Shown in pieces: positions 1-11,728 of a stretch of DNA of 64,000 bases. The notes beneath the pieces are model-generated. The model worked only from the letters and a program-made list of their open reading frames with translations, was not told where the DNA came from and ran no database searches. The DNA is from Watersipora subatra (Eukaryota > Bryozoa > Gymnolaemata > Cheilostomatida > Watersiporidae), in assembly GCF_963576615.1 (NCBI RefSeq), contig NC_088708.1, positions 54,733,196 through 54,797,195 on the forward strand. Reading direction: 5' to 3'. Each line of letters starts with the position of its first letter. Position 1 is the first letter of the stretch. The position numbers were made by a program, and so were the translations under genes.

Positions 1-523
1 GGAAAATTCTGTCACAAATATCTAAACCACAAGCTCCAGTGGTGCAATTGGTTAGCGCGCTGTACTTATAAACAGTATGAGATGCAGAGGCTGTGAGTTC
101 GAGCCTCACCTGGACCACATTTTTATTGTGTTACAAACATTATGTTAGTGGAAAGTCGTAATGGGAAAACTTTGTCACAAATATCTAAACCACAAGCTCC
201 AGTGGTGCAATCGGTTAGTGCGCTGTACTTATAAACAGTATGAGATGCAGAGGCTGAGAGTTCGAGCCTCACCTGGAGCACATTATTATTGTGTTACAAA
301 ACATGATGTTAGTAGAAATTCGCAATGGAAATATTTGGTGAATTGTACCCAAATAACAAGCTCCAGTCATGCAAATGGTTAGTGTGCTAATCTTTTAATC
401 AGGATGACATGCAGAGGCTGTGCGTTCGAGCCTAACTTGGAGCACAATTTTATTGTGTTACAAAACATAATGGTTGTAGAAGTTTGCAATGGCAAAATTT
501 GGTCACAAATATCTAAACCGCAA

Positions 524-608
524 GCTCCAGTGGTGCAATCGGTTAGCGCGCTGTACTTATAAACAGTATGAGATGCAGAGGCTGTGAGTTCGAGCCTCAC
601 CTGGAGCA
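524..608 (+). tRNA. tRNA-Ile-TAT: tRNA-Ile(UAU), GUGC/GCGC D stem, T5 terminator
   Basis: All stems pair, with one G-U in the D stem. Anticodon TAT sits in loop CTTATA/A, interrupted by the 11-nt intron AACAGTATGAG. A T5 run begins two bases after A73, so transcript release should be direct. First fully folding copy in the window. Confidence 0.85.
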
Positions 609-687
609 CATTTTTATTGTGTGACAAAACATTATGATAGTAGGAAGTCGTAATGGGAAAATTTTGTCACAAATATCTAAACCACAA

Positions 688-772
688 GCTCCAGTGGTGC
701 AATCGGTAAGCGCGCTGTACTTATAAACAGTATGAGATGCAGAGGCTGTGAGTTCGAGCCTCACCTGGAGCA
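688..772 (+). tRNA. tRNA-Ile-TAT: tRNA-Ile(UAU), D-loop GGTAA variant
   Basis: Stems as in the copy at 524, but the D loop reads AATCGGTAA, with T changed to A after the G18-G19 pair. A T5 run follows the gene. Confidence 0.8.
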
Positions 773-1507
773 CATTTTTATTGTTTTAAAAAACATAATG
801 TTAGTAGAAAATCGGAATGGCAAATTTTTGTCACAAATATCTCAACCACAAGCACCAGTGGCGCAATCGGATAGCGCGCTGTACTTATAAACAGTATGAG
901 ATGCAGAGGCTGTGAGATCGAGCCTCACCTGGAGCACATTATTATTGTGTTACAAAACATAATGTTAGTAGGAAGTCGTAATCGGAAAATTCTGTTATAA
1001 ATATCTAAACCACAAGCTCCAGTGGTGCAATCGGTTAGTGCGCTGTCCTTATAAACAGTATGAGATGCAGAGGCTGTGACTTCGAGCCTCACCTGGAGCA
1101 AAACTTTATTGTGTTACAAAACATGATGTTAGTGGAAATTCGCAATGGAAAATTTTTGTCACAAATATCCAAACCACAAGCTCCAGTGGCGCAATCGGTT
1201 AGCGCGCTGTACTTATAAACAGTATGAGATGCAGAGGCTGTGAGTTCGAGCTTCACCTGGAGCACATTATTATTGTGTTACAAAACATGATGTTAGTAGA
1301 AATTCGCAAAGGAAATATTTGGTGAATTGTACCCAAATCACAAGCTCCAGTCATGCAAATGTTTGGTGTGCTGATCTTATAATCAGTATGACATGCAGAG
1401 GCTGTGAGTTCGAGCCTCACCTGGAGCACATTTTTATTGTGTGACAAAACATTATGATAGTAGGAAGTCGTAATGGGAAAATTTTCTCACAAATATCTAA
1501 ACCACAA

Positions 1508-1592
1508 GCTCCAGTGGTGCAATCGGTTAGTGCGCTGTACTTATAAACAGTATGAGATGCAGAGGCTGTGAGTTCGAGCCTCACCTGGAGCA
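1508..1592 (+). tRNA. tRNA-Ile-TAT: tRNA-Ile(UAU), GUGC/GUGC D stem
   Basis: All stems pair, with two G-U pairs in the D stem. The following spacer has no run longer than T3 before the next unit. Confidence 0.8.
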
Positions 1593-1834
1593 CATTATTA
1601 TTGTGTTACAAAACATAATGTTAGTAGAAAGTCGCAATGGGAAAAGTTTGTCACAAATACCGAAATCACAAGCTCCAGTGGTGCAATTGGTTAGTGAGCT
1701 GTACTTAAAACAGTATGAGATGCAGAGGCTGTGAGTTCGAGCCTCACCTGGAGCACAATTTTATTGTGTTACAAAACATTATGATAGTAGAAAGTCGTAA
1801 TGGGAAAACTTTGTCACAACTATCTAAACCACAA

Positions 1835-1891
1835 GCTCCAGTGGCGCAATCGGTTAGTGCTCTGTACTTATAAACAGCCTCACCTGGAGCA
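1835..1891 (+). pseudogene. 57-nt truncated tRNA unit, T arm missing
   Basis: An internal 28-nt loss joins ...TTATAAACAG to CCTCACCTGGAGCA. Acceptor stem and D arm remain, and CTGT/ACAG can close a hairpin around the anticodon. The B box is gone. This copy also has G26T. Confidence 0.85.
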
Positions 1892-3118
1892 CATTATTAT
1901 TGTGTTACAAAACATGATGTTAGTAGAAATTCGCAATGGAAATATTTGGTGAATTGTACCCAAATCACAAGCTCCAGTCATGCAAATGGTTAGTGTGCTG
2001 ATCTTATAATCAGTATGACATGCAGAGGCTGTGAGTTCGAGCCTCACCTGGAGCACAAATTTATTGTGTTACAAAACATAATGGTAGTAGAAATTCGCAA
2101 TGGTAAATTTTTGTCACAAATATCTAAACCACAAGCTCCAGTGGTGCAATCGGTTAGCGCGCTGTACTTATAAACAGTATGAGATGCAGAGGCTGTGAGT
2201 TCGAGCCTCACCTTGACCACATTTTTATTGGGTTACAAAACAAAATGTTAGTAGAAAGTCGCAATGGGAAAAGTTTGTCACAAATACCGAAATCACACGC
2301 TCCAGTGGTGCAATTGGTTAGTGAGCTGTACTTAAAAACAGTATGAGATGCAAAGGCTGTGAGTTCGAGCCTCACCTGGAGCACATTTTTATTGTTTTAC
2401 AAAACATAATGTTAGTAGAAAGTCGCAATGGAAAAATTTGGTGATTTGTACCTAAATCTCAAGCTCCAGTCATGCAAATGGTAAGTGCGCTGAACTTATA
2501 ATCAGTATGACATGCAGAGGCTGTGAGTTCGAGCCTCACCTGGAGCACATTTTTATTGTGTTACAAAACATAATGTTAGTAGAAATTCGGAATGGCAAAT
2601 TGTTGTCACAAATATCTCAACCGCAAGCTCCAGTGGCGCAATCGGTTAGCGCGCTCTACTTATAAACAATATGAGATGCAGAGGCTGTGAGTTCGAGCCT
2701 CACCTGGAGCACATTATTATTGTGTTACAAAACATAATGTTAGTAGGAAGTCGTAATCGGAAAATTCTGTCACAAATATCTAAACCACAAGCTACAGTGG
2801 CGCAATCGGTTAGCGCGCTGTACTTATAAACAGTAGGAGATGCAGAGGCTGTGAGATCGAGCCTCACCTGGAGCAAAACTTTATTGTGTTACAAAACATA
2901 ATGTTAGTGGAAATTCGCAATGGCAAATCTTTGTCACAAATATCTAAACCACAAGCTCCAGTGGCGCAATCGGTTAGTGCGCTGTACTTATAAACAGTAT
3001 GAGATGCAGAGGCTGTGAGTTCGAGCTTCACCTGGAGAACATTATTATTGTGTTACAAAACATAATATCAGTAGAAATTCGCAACGGGAAATTTTTGTCA
3101 CAAATATCTAAATCGCAA

Positions 3119-3203
3119 GCTCCAGTGGTGCAATCGGTTAGTGCGCTGTACTTATAAACAGTATGAGATGCAGAGGCTGTGGGTTCGAGCCTCACCTGGA
3201 GCA
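3119..3203 (+). tRNA. tRNA-Ile-TAT: tRNA-Ile(UAU), T stem with G52-U62
   Basis: T stem is GTGGG/CTCAC, with one wobble pair; the D stem is GUGC/GUGC. The B box is intact. The downstream spacer is T4-free. Confidence 0.75.
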
Positions 3204-4265
3204 CATTATTATTGTGTTACAAAACATAATGTTAGTAGGAAGTCGTAATCGGAAAATTCTGTCACAAATATCTCAACCGCAAGCTCCAGTGGCGCAATCG
3301 GTTAGCGCGCTCTACTTATAAACAATATGAGATGCAGAGGCTGTGAGTTCGAGCCTCACCTGGAGCACATTATTATTGTGTTACAAAACATAATGTTAGT
3401 AGGAAGTCGTAATCGGAAAATTCTGTCACAAATATCTAAACCACAAGCTACAGTGGCGCAATCGGTTAGCGCGCTGTACTTATAAACAGTAGGAGATGCA
3501 GAGGCTGTGAGATCGAGCCTCACCTGGAGCAAAACTTTATTGTGTTACAAAACATAATGTTAGTGGAAATTCGCAATGGCAAATCTTTGTCACAAATATC
3601 TAAACCACAAGCTCCAGTGGCGCAATCGGTTAGTGCGCTGTACTTATAAACAGTATGAGATGCAGAGGCTGTGAGTTCGAGCCTCACCTGGACCACATTT
3701 TTATTGTGTTACAAACATTATGTTAGTAGAAAGTCGTAATGGGAAAACTTTGTCACAAATATCTAAACCACAAGCTCCAGTGGTGCAATCGGTTAGTGCG
3801 CTGTACTTATAAACAGTATGAGATGCAGATGCTGTGAGTTGGAGCCTCACCTGGAGCACATTATTATTGTGTTACAAAACACGATGTTAGTAGAAATTCG
3901 CAATGGAAATATTTGGTGAATTGTACCCAAATAACAAGCTCCAGTCATGCAAATGGTTAGTGTGCTAATCTTATAATCAGTATGACATGCAGAGGCTGTG
4001 CGTTCGAGCCTCACCTGGAGCACAATTTTATTGTGTGACAAAACATTATGATAGTAGGAAGTCGTAATGGGAAAATTTTGTCACAAATATCTAAACCACA
4101 AGCTCCAGTGGCGCAATCGGTTAGTGCGCTGTACTTATAAACAGTATGAGATGCAGAGGCTGTGAGTTCGAGCCTCACCTTGACCACATTTTTATTGGGT
4201 TACAAAACAAAATGTTAGTAGAAAGTCGGAATGGGAAAAGTTTGTCACAAATACCGAAATCACAA

Positions 4266-4350
4266 GCTCCAGTGGTGCAATTGGTTAGTGAGCTGTACTT
4301 AAAAACAGTATGAGATGCAGAGGCTGTGAGTTCGAGCCTCACCTGGAGCA
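4266..4350 (+). pseudogene. Class D unit: UAA anticodon, G10/A25 mismatch (exemplar)
   Basis: The D arm ends GTGA, leaving G10 opposite A25. The anticodon loop is CTTAAAA, or TTTAAAA in the GCTGTATTTAAAA subtype. Acceptor and T arms are intact. It is always preceded by the CAAATACCGAAATCACAA spacer. About 25 such units occur throughout. Confidence 0.7.
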
Positions 4351-5085
4351 CATTTTTATTGTTTTACAAAACATAATGTTAGTAGAAAGTCGCAATGGAA
4401 AATTTTGGTGATTTGTACCTTAATCTCAAGCTCCAGTCATGCAATTGGTAAGTGCGCTGAACTTATAATCAGTATGACATGCAGAGACTGTGAGTTCGAG
4501 CCTCACCTGGACCACACTTCTATTGTGTTACAAAACATAATGTTAGTAGAAATTCGGAAAGGCAAATTTTTGTCACAAATTTCTAAACCACAAGCTCCAG
4601 TTGCGCAATCGGTTAGCGCGCTGTACTTATAAACAGTATGAGATGCAGAGGCTGTGAGTTCGAGCTTCACCTGGAGCACATTATTATTGTGTTACAAAAC
4701 ATAATATCAGTAGAAATTCGCAACGGGAAATTTTTGTCACAAATATCTAAATCACAAGCTCCAGTGGTGCAATCGGTTAGTGAGCTGTACCTAAAAACAG
4801 TAGGAGATGCAGAGGCTGTGAGTTCGAGCCTCACCTGGAGCACATTTTTATTGTTTTACAAAACATAATATTAGTAGAAAGTCGCAATGGAAAAATTTGG
4901 TGATTTGTACCTTAATCTCAAGCTGCAGTCATGCAATTGGTTAGTGCGCTGAACTTATAATCAGTATGACATGCAGAGACTTTGAGTTCGAGCTTCACCT
5001 GGAGCACAATTTTATTGTTTTACAAAACATAATGTTAGTAGAAATTCGGAATGGCAAATTTTTGTCACAAATATCTCAACCACAA

Positions 5086-5170
5086 GCTCCAGTGGCGCAA
5101 TCGGTTAGCGCGCTGTACTTATAAACAGTATGAGATGCAGAGGCTGTGAGTTCGAGCCTCACCTGGAGCA
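5086..5170 (+). tRNA. tRNA-Ile-TAT: tRNA-Ile(UAU), consensus copy
   Basis: Exact array consensus: GCGC/GCGC D stem, CTGTA/TGCAG anticodon stem, intact A and B boxes. It is followed by the T4-free spacer (TTATTATTG ... AAATTCTGTCAC) and a class F unit. Confidence 0.87.
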
Positions 5171-6069
5171 CATTATTATTGTGTTACAAAACATAATGTT
5201 AGTAGGAAGTCGTAATCGGAAAATTCTGTCACAAATATCTAAACCACAAGCTCCAGTGGTGCAATCGGTTAGTGCGCTGTCCTTATAAACAGTATGAGAT
5301 GCAGAGGCTGTGAGTTCGAGCCTCACCTGGAGCACAATTTTATTGTGTGACAAAACATTATGATAGTAGGAAGTCGTAATGGGAAAATTTTGTCACAAAT
5401 ATCTAAACCACAAGCTCCAGTGGCGCAATCGGTTAGCGTGCTGTACTTATAAACAGTATGAGATGCAGAGGCTGTGAGTTCGAGCCTCACCTTGATCACA
5501 TTTTTATTGGGTTACAAAACAAAATGTTAGTAGAAAGTCGGAATGGGAAAAGTTTGTCACAAATACCGAAATCACAAGCTCCAGTGGTGCAATTGGTTAG
5601 TGAGCTGTACTTAAAAACAGTATGAGATGCAGAGGCTGTGAGTTCGAGCCTCACCTGCAGCACATGTTTATTGTTTTACGAAACATAATGTTAGTAGAAA
5701 GTCGCAATGGAAAATTTTGGTGATTTGTACCTTAATCTCAAGCTCCAGTCATGCAATTGGTAAGTGCGCTGAACTTATAATCAGTATGACATGCAGAGAC
5801 TGTGAGTTCGAGCCTCACCTGGAGCACATTTTTATTGTGTTACAAAACATAATGTTAGTAGAAATTCGGAATGGCAAATTGTTGTCACAAATATCTCAAC
5901 CGCAAGCTCCAGTGGCGCAATCGGTTAGCGCGCTGTACTTATAAACAGTATGAGATGCAGAGGCTGTGAGTTCGAGCCTCACCTGAAGCAAAACTTTATT
6001 GTGTTACAAAACATAATGTTAGTGGAAATTCGCAATGGCAAATTTTTGTCACAAATATCTAAACCACAA

Positions 6070-6154
6070 GCTCCAGTGGTGCAATCGGTTAGCGCGTTGT
6101 ACTTATAAACAGTATGAGATGCAGAGGCTGTGAGTTCGAGCCTCACCTGGAGCA
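6070..6154 (+). tRNA. tRNA-Ile-TAT: tRNA-Ile(UAU), U27-G43 variant, T5 terminator
   Basis: The anticodon stem starts TTGTA, giving a U27-G43 wobble. All other pairs are kept, and a T5 run follows. Confidence 0.78.
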
Positions 6155-6233
6155 CATTTTTATTGTGTTACAAAACATTATGATAGTAGAAAGTCGTAAT
6201 GGGAAAGTTTTGTCACAAATATCTAAACCACAA

Positions 6234-6318
6234 GCTCCAGTGGTGCAATCGGTTAGTGCGCTGTACTTAAAAACAGTATGAGATGCAGATGCTGTGAGTT
6301 CGAGCCTCACCTGGAGCA
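6234..6318 (+). pseudogene. UAA-anticodon copy with otherwise sound fold
   Basis: The anticodon loop is CTTAAA/A, changing anticodon UAU to UAA, a leucine (UUA) reader. Acceptor, D (GUGC/GUGC), anticodon and T stems all pair, and the variable loop is ATGCT. The intron AACAGTATGAG is retained. LeuRS normally needs a long variable arm and IleRS reads the anticodon, so correct charging is doubtful. A near twin is at 29,492. Confidence 0.7.
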
Positions 6319-7053
6319 CATTATTATTGTGTTACAAAACACGATGTTAGTAGAAATTCGCAATGGAAATATTTGGTGAATTGTACCCAAATAACAAGCT
6401 CCAGTCATGCAAATGGTTAGTGTGCTAATCTTATAATCAGTATGAGATGCAGAGGCTGTGAGTTCGAGCTTCACCTGGAGCACATTATAATTGTGTTACA
6501 AAACAAAATGTTAGTAGAAAGTCGCAATGGGAAAAGTTTGTCACAAATACCGAAATCACAAGCTCCAGTGGTGCAATTGGTTAGTGAGCTGTACTTAAAA
6601 ACAGTATGAGATGCAGAGGCTGTGAGTTCGAGCCTCACCTTGAGCACATTTTTATTGTTTTACAAAACATAATGTTAGTAGAAAGTCGCAATGGAAAATT
6701 TTGGTGATTTGTACCTTAATCTCAAGCTCCAGTCATGCAATTGGTAAGTGCGCTGAACTTATAATCAGTATGACATGCAGAGACTGTGAGTTCGAGCCTC
6801 ACCTGGACCACACTTCTATTGTGTTACAAAACATAATGTTAGTAGAAATTCGGAAAGGCAAATTTTTGTCACAAATATCTAAACCACAAGCTCCAGTTGC
6901 GCAATCGGTTAGCGCGCTGTACTTATAAACAGTATGAGATGCAGAGGCTGTGAGTTCGAGCTTCACCTGGAGCACATTATTATTGTGTTACAAAACATAA
7001 TATCAGTAGAAATTCGCAACGGGAAATTTTTGTCACAAATATCTAAATCACAA

Positions 7054-7138
7054 GCTCCAGTGGTGCAATCGGTTAGTGAGCTGTACCTAAAAACAGTAGG
7101 AGATGCAGAGGCTGTGAGTTCGAGCCTCACCTGGAGCA
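7054..7138 (+). pseudogene. Class E unit: U33C and UAA anticodon (exemplar)
   Basis: The anticodon loop reads CCTAAA, losing the invariant U33, and the intron is AACAGTAGGAG. The D stem ends GTGA. Other copies start at 4,758, 15,578, 25,084, 29,656, 31,622 and 61,081. Decoding is not expected. Confidence 0.75.
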
Positions 7139-7381
7139 CATTTTTATTGTTTTACAAAACATAATATTAGTAGAAAGTCGCAATGGAAAAATTTGGTGAT
7201 TTGTACCTTAATCTCAAGCTGCAGTCATGCAATTGGTTAGTGCGCTGAACTTATAATCAGTATGACATGCAGAGACTTTGAGTTCGAGCTTCACCTGGAG
7301 CACAATTTTATTGTTTTACAAAACATAATGTTAGTAGAAATTCGGAATGGAAAATTTTTGTCACAAATATCTCAACCACAA

Positions 7382-7466
7382 GCTCCAGTGGCGCAATCGG
7401 TTAGCGCGCTGTACTTATAAACAGTATGAGATGCAGAGGCTGTGAGTTCGAGCCTCACCTGGAGCA
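7382..7466 (+). tRNA. tRNA-Ile-TAT: tRNA-Ile(UAU), consensus copy
   Basis: Identical tRNA to the copy at 5,086, with the same T4-free spacer and class F neighbour (7,546). Confidence 0.87.
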
Positions 7467-7545
7467 CATTATTATTGTGTTACAAAACATAATGTTAGTA
7501 GGAAGTCGTAATCGGAAAATTCTGTCACAAATATCTAAACCACAA

Positions 7546-7630
7546 GCTCCAGTGGTGCAATCGGTTAGTGCGCTGTCCTTATAAACAGTATGAGATGCAG
7601 AGGCTGTGAGTTCGAGCCTCACCTGGAGCA
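7546..7630 (+). pseudogene. Class F unit: A31C anticodon-stem break (exemplar)
   Basis: The anticodon arm reads CTGTC CTTATA, so C31 opposes U39; acceptor, D and T arms are intact and the anticodon is still TAT. It always follows the T4-free spacer of a sound copy. Others start at 5,250, 9,677, 11,808, 14,430, 16,070, 18,201 and 20,823. The defect is mild, at the loop-closing pair, so some could be used. Confidence 0.6.
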
Positions 7631-7709
7631 AAACTTTATTGTGTTACAAAACATGATGTTAGTGGAAATTCGCAATGGAAAACTTTTGTCACAAATATCT
7701 AAACCACAA

Positions 7710-7794
7710 GCTCCAGTGGTGCAATCGGTTAGCGCGCTGTACTTATAAACAGTATGAGATGCAGAGGCTGTGAGTTCGAGCCTCACCTGGAGCA
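7710..7794 (+). tRNA. tRNA-Ile-TAT: tRNA-Ile(UAU), GUGC/GCGC, T5 terminator
   Basis: Fully paired. Third member of a recurrent trio (consensus, class F, this copy) that ends at a T5 run. Confidence 0.87.
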
Positions 7795-9020
7795 CATTTT
7801 TATTGTTTTACAAAACATAGTGTCAGTAAAATTTGCAATGGAAAAATTTGGTGATTTGTACCCAAATCACAAGCTCCAGTGGTGCAATCGGTTAGCGCGC
7901 TGTACTTATAAACAGTATGAGATGCAGAGGCTGTGAGATCGAGCCTCACCGCGAGCACATTATTATTGTGTTACAAAACATAATGTTAGTAGAAAGTCGC
8001 AATTGGAAAAATTTGCCACAAAGATCTAAAGCACAAGCTCCAGTGGTGCAATCGGTTAGTGCGCTGTACTTAAAAACAGTATGACATGCAGAGGCTGTGA
8101 GATCGAGCCTCACCTGGAGCAAAACTTTATTGTGTTACAAAACATGATGTTAGTGGAAATTCGCAATGGAAAATTTTTGTCACAAATATCTAAACCACAA
8201 GCTCCAGTGGCGCAATCGGTTAGCGCGCTGTACTTATAAACAGTATGAGATGCAGAGGCTGTGAGTTCGAGCTTCACCTAGAGCACATTATTATTGTGTT
8301 ACAAAACATGATGTTAGTAGAAATTCGCAAAGGAAATATTTGGTGAATTGTACCCAAATCACAAGCTCCAGTCATGCAAATGTTTGGTGTGCTGATCTTA
8401 TAATCAGTATGACATGCAGAGGCTGTGAGTTCGAGCCTCACCTGGAGCACATTTTTATTGTGTGACAAAACATTATGATAGTAGGAAGTCGTAATGGGAA
8501 AATTTTCTCACAAATATCTAAACCACAAGCTCCAGTGGTGCAATCGGTTAGTGCGCTGTACTTATAAACAGTATGAGATGCAGAGGCTGTAAGTTCGAGC
8601 CTCACCTTGACCACATTTTTATTGGGTTACAAAACAAAATGTTAGTAGAAACTCGCAATGGGAAAAGTTTGTCACAAATACCGAAATCACAAGCTCCAGT
8701 GGTGCAATTGGTTAGTGAGCTGTATTTAAAAACAGTATGAGATGCAGAGGCTGTGAGTTCGAGCCTCACCTGGAGCACATTTTTATTGTTTTACAAAACA
8801 TAATGTTAGTAGAAAGTCGCAATGGAAAAATTTGGTGATTTGTACCTTAATCTCAAGCTCCAGTCATGCAATTGGTAAGTGCGCTGAACTTATAATCAGT
8901 ATGACATGCAGAGACTGTGAGTTCGAGCCTCACCTGGACCATACTTTTATTGTGTTACAAAACATTATGTTAGTAGAAATTCGGAATGGCAAATTTTTGT
9001 CACAAATATCTAAACCACAA

Positions 9021-9105
9021 GCTCCAGTGGCGCAATCGGTTAGCGCGCTGTACTTATAAACAGTATGAGATGCAGAGGCTGTGAGTTCGAGCTTCACCTG
9101 GAGCA
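9021..9105 (+). tRNA. tRNA-Ile(UAU) with G53-U61 wobble (class exemplar)
   Basis: The body is consensus except that the T-stem 3' strand is TTCAC, turning the nearly invariant G53-C61 pair into G-U and weakening the B box (GTTCGAGCT). It could still fold. Other copies of this class start at 1,180, 11,152, 13,774, 15,414, 17,545, 20,167, 24,920, 27,364, 28,181, 28,509, 29,984, 38,029, 40,325, 43,410, 46,204 and 60,917. Copies at 4,594, 6,890 and 23,773 also have T at position 9. Whether these are genes or pseudogenes cannot be decided here. Confidence 0.6.
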
Positions 9106-9512
9106 CATTATTATTGTGTTACAAAACATAATATCAGTAGAAATTCGCAACGGGAAATTTTTGTCACAAATATCTAAATCACAAGCTCCAGTGGTGCAAT
9201 CGGTTAGTGAGCTGTACCTAAAAACAGTAGGAGATGCAGAGGCTGTGAGTTCGAGCCTCACCTGGAGCACATTTTTATTGTTTTACAAAACATAATATTA
9301 GTAGAAAGTCGCAATGGAAAAATTTGGTGATTTGTACCTTAATCTCAAGCTGCAGTCATGCAATTGGTTAGTGCGCTGAACTTATAATCAGTATGACATG
9401 CAGAGACTTTGAGTTCGAGCTTCACCTGGAGCACAATTTTATTGTTTTACAAAACATAATGTTAGTAGAAATTCGGAATGGCAAATTTTTGTCACAAATA
9501 TCTCAACCACAA

Positions 9513-9597
9513 GCTCCAGTGGCGCAATCGGTTAGCGCGCTGTACTTATAAACAGTATGAGATGCAGAGGCTGTGAGTTCGAGCCTCACCTGGAGCA
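9513..9597 (+). tRNA. tRNA-Ile-TAT: tRNA-Ile(UAU), consensus copy
   Basis: The 2,131-bp counterpart of 7,382, with no change in the tRNA. Confidence 0.87.
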
Positions 9598-9840
9598 CAT
9601 TATTATTGTGTTACAAAACATAATGTTAGTAGGAAGTCGTAATCGGAAAATTCTGTCACAAATATCTAAACCACAAGCTCCAGTGGTGCAATCGGTTAGT
9701 GCGCTGTCCTTATAAACAGTATGAGATGCAGAGGCTGTGAGTTCGAGCCTCACCTGGAGCAAAACTTTATTGTGTTACAAAACATGATGTTAGTGGAAAT
9801 TCGCAATGGAAAACTTTTGTCACAAATATCTAAACCACAA

Positions 9841-9925
9841 GCTCCAGTGGTGCAATCGGTTAGCGCGCTGTACTTATAAACAGTATGAGATGCAGAAGCT
9901 GTGAGTTCGAGCCTCACCTGGAGCA
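9841..9925 (+). tRNA. tRNA-Ile-TAT: tRNA-Ile(UAU), variable-loop A variant, T5 terminator
   Basis: The variable loop reads AAGCT instead of AGGCT; all stems are intact. This private change separates it from its copy at 16,234. Confidence 0.82.
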
Positions 9926-11643
9926 CATTTTTATTGTTTTACAAAACATAGTGTCAGTAAAATTTGCAATGGAAAAATTTGGTGATTTGTACCCAAATCA
10001 CAAGCTCCAGTGGTGCAATCGGTTAGCGCGCTGTACTTATAAACAGTATGAGATGCAGAGGCTGTGAGATCGAGCCTCACCGCGAGCACATTATTATTGT
10101 GTTACAAAACATAATGTTAGTAGAAAGTCGCAATTGGAAAAATTTGCCACAAAGATCTAAAGCACAAGCTCCAGTGGCGCAATCGGTTAGTGCGCTGTAC
10201 TTAAAAACAGTATGACATGCAGAGGCTGTGAGATCGAGCCTCACCTGGAGCAAAACTTTATTGTGTTACAAAACATGATGTTAGTGGAAATTCGCAATGG
10301 AAAATTTTTGTCACAAATATCTAAACCACAAGCTCCAGTGGCGCAATCGGTTAGCGCGCTGTACTTATAAACAGTATGAGATGCAGAGGCTGTGAGTTCG
10401 AGCTTCACCTAGAGCACATTATTATTGTGTTACAAAACATGATGTTAGTAGAAATTCGCAAAGGAAATATTTGGTGAATTGTACCCAAATCACAAGCTCC
10501 AGTCATGCAAATGTTTGGTGTGCTGATCTTATAATCAGTATGACATGCAGAGGCTGTGAGTTCGAGCCTCACCTGGAGCACATTTTTATTGTGTGACAAA
10601 ACATTATGATAGTAGGAAGTCGTAATGGGAAAATTTTCTCACAAATATCTAAACCACAAGCTCCAGTGGTGCAATCGGTTAGTGCGCTGTACTTATAAAC
10701 AGTATGAGATGCAGAGGCTGTAAGTTCGAGCCTCACCTTGACCACATTTTTATTGGGTTACAAAACAAAATGTTAGTAGAAACTCGCAATGGGAAAAGTT
10801 TGTCACAAATACCGAAATCACAAGCTCCAGTGGTGCAATTGGTTAGTGAGCTGTATTTAAAAACAGTATGAGATGCAGAGGCTGTGAGTTCGAGCCTCAC
10901 CTGGAGCACATTTTTATTGTTTTACAAAACATAATGTTAGTAGAAAGTCGCAATGGAAAAATTTGGTGATTTGTACCTTAATCTCAAGCTCCAGTCATGC
11001 AATTGGTAAGTGCGCTGAACTTATAATCAGTATGACATGCAGAGACTGTGAGTTCGAGCCTCACCTGGACCATACTTTTATTGTGTTACAAAACATTATG
11101 TTAGTAGAAATTCGGAATGGCAAATTTTTGTCACAAATATCTAAACCACAAGCTCCAGTGGCGCAATCGGTTAGCGCGCTGTACTTATAAACAGTATGAG
11201 ATGCAGAGGCTGTGAGTTCGAGCTTCACCTGGAGCACATTATTATTGTGTTACAAAACATAATATCAGTAGAAATTCGCAACGGGAAATTTTTGTCACAA
11301 ATATCTAAATCACAAGCTCCAGTGGTGCAATCGGTTAGTGAGCTGTACCTAAAAACAGTAGGAGATGCAGAGGCTGTGAGTTCGAGCCTCACCTGGAGCA
11401 CATTTTTATTGTTTTACAAAACATAATATTAGTAGAAAGTCGCAATGGAAAAATTTGGTGATTTGTACCTTAATCTCAAGCTGCAGTCATGCAATTGGTT
11501 AGTGCGCTGAACTTATAATCAGTATGACATGCAGAGACTTTGAGTTCGAGCTTCACCTGGAGCACAATTTTATTGTTTTACAAAACATAATGTTAGTAGA
11601 AATTCGGAATGGCAAATTTTTGTCACAAATATCTCAACCACAA

Positions 11644-11728
11644 GCTCCAGTGGCGCAATCGGTTAGCGCGCTGTACTTATAAACAGTATGAGATGCAGAG
11701 GCTGTGAGTTCGAGCCTCACCTGGAGCA
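11644..11728 (+). tRNA. tRNA-Ile-TAT: tRNA-Ile(UAU), consensus copy
   Basis: Next 2,131-bp counterpart of 9,513; T4-free spacer downstream. Confidence 0.87.

Noticed and set aside
4266-4350. Genuine tRNA-Leu(UAA) genes
   Set aside because: The body is tRNA-Ile(UAU) with a short 5-nt variable loop; cytosolic tRNA-Leu has a long variable arm. The change is a point substitution in the anticodon loop.
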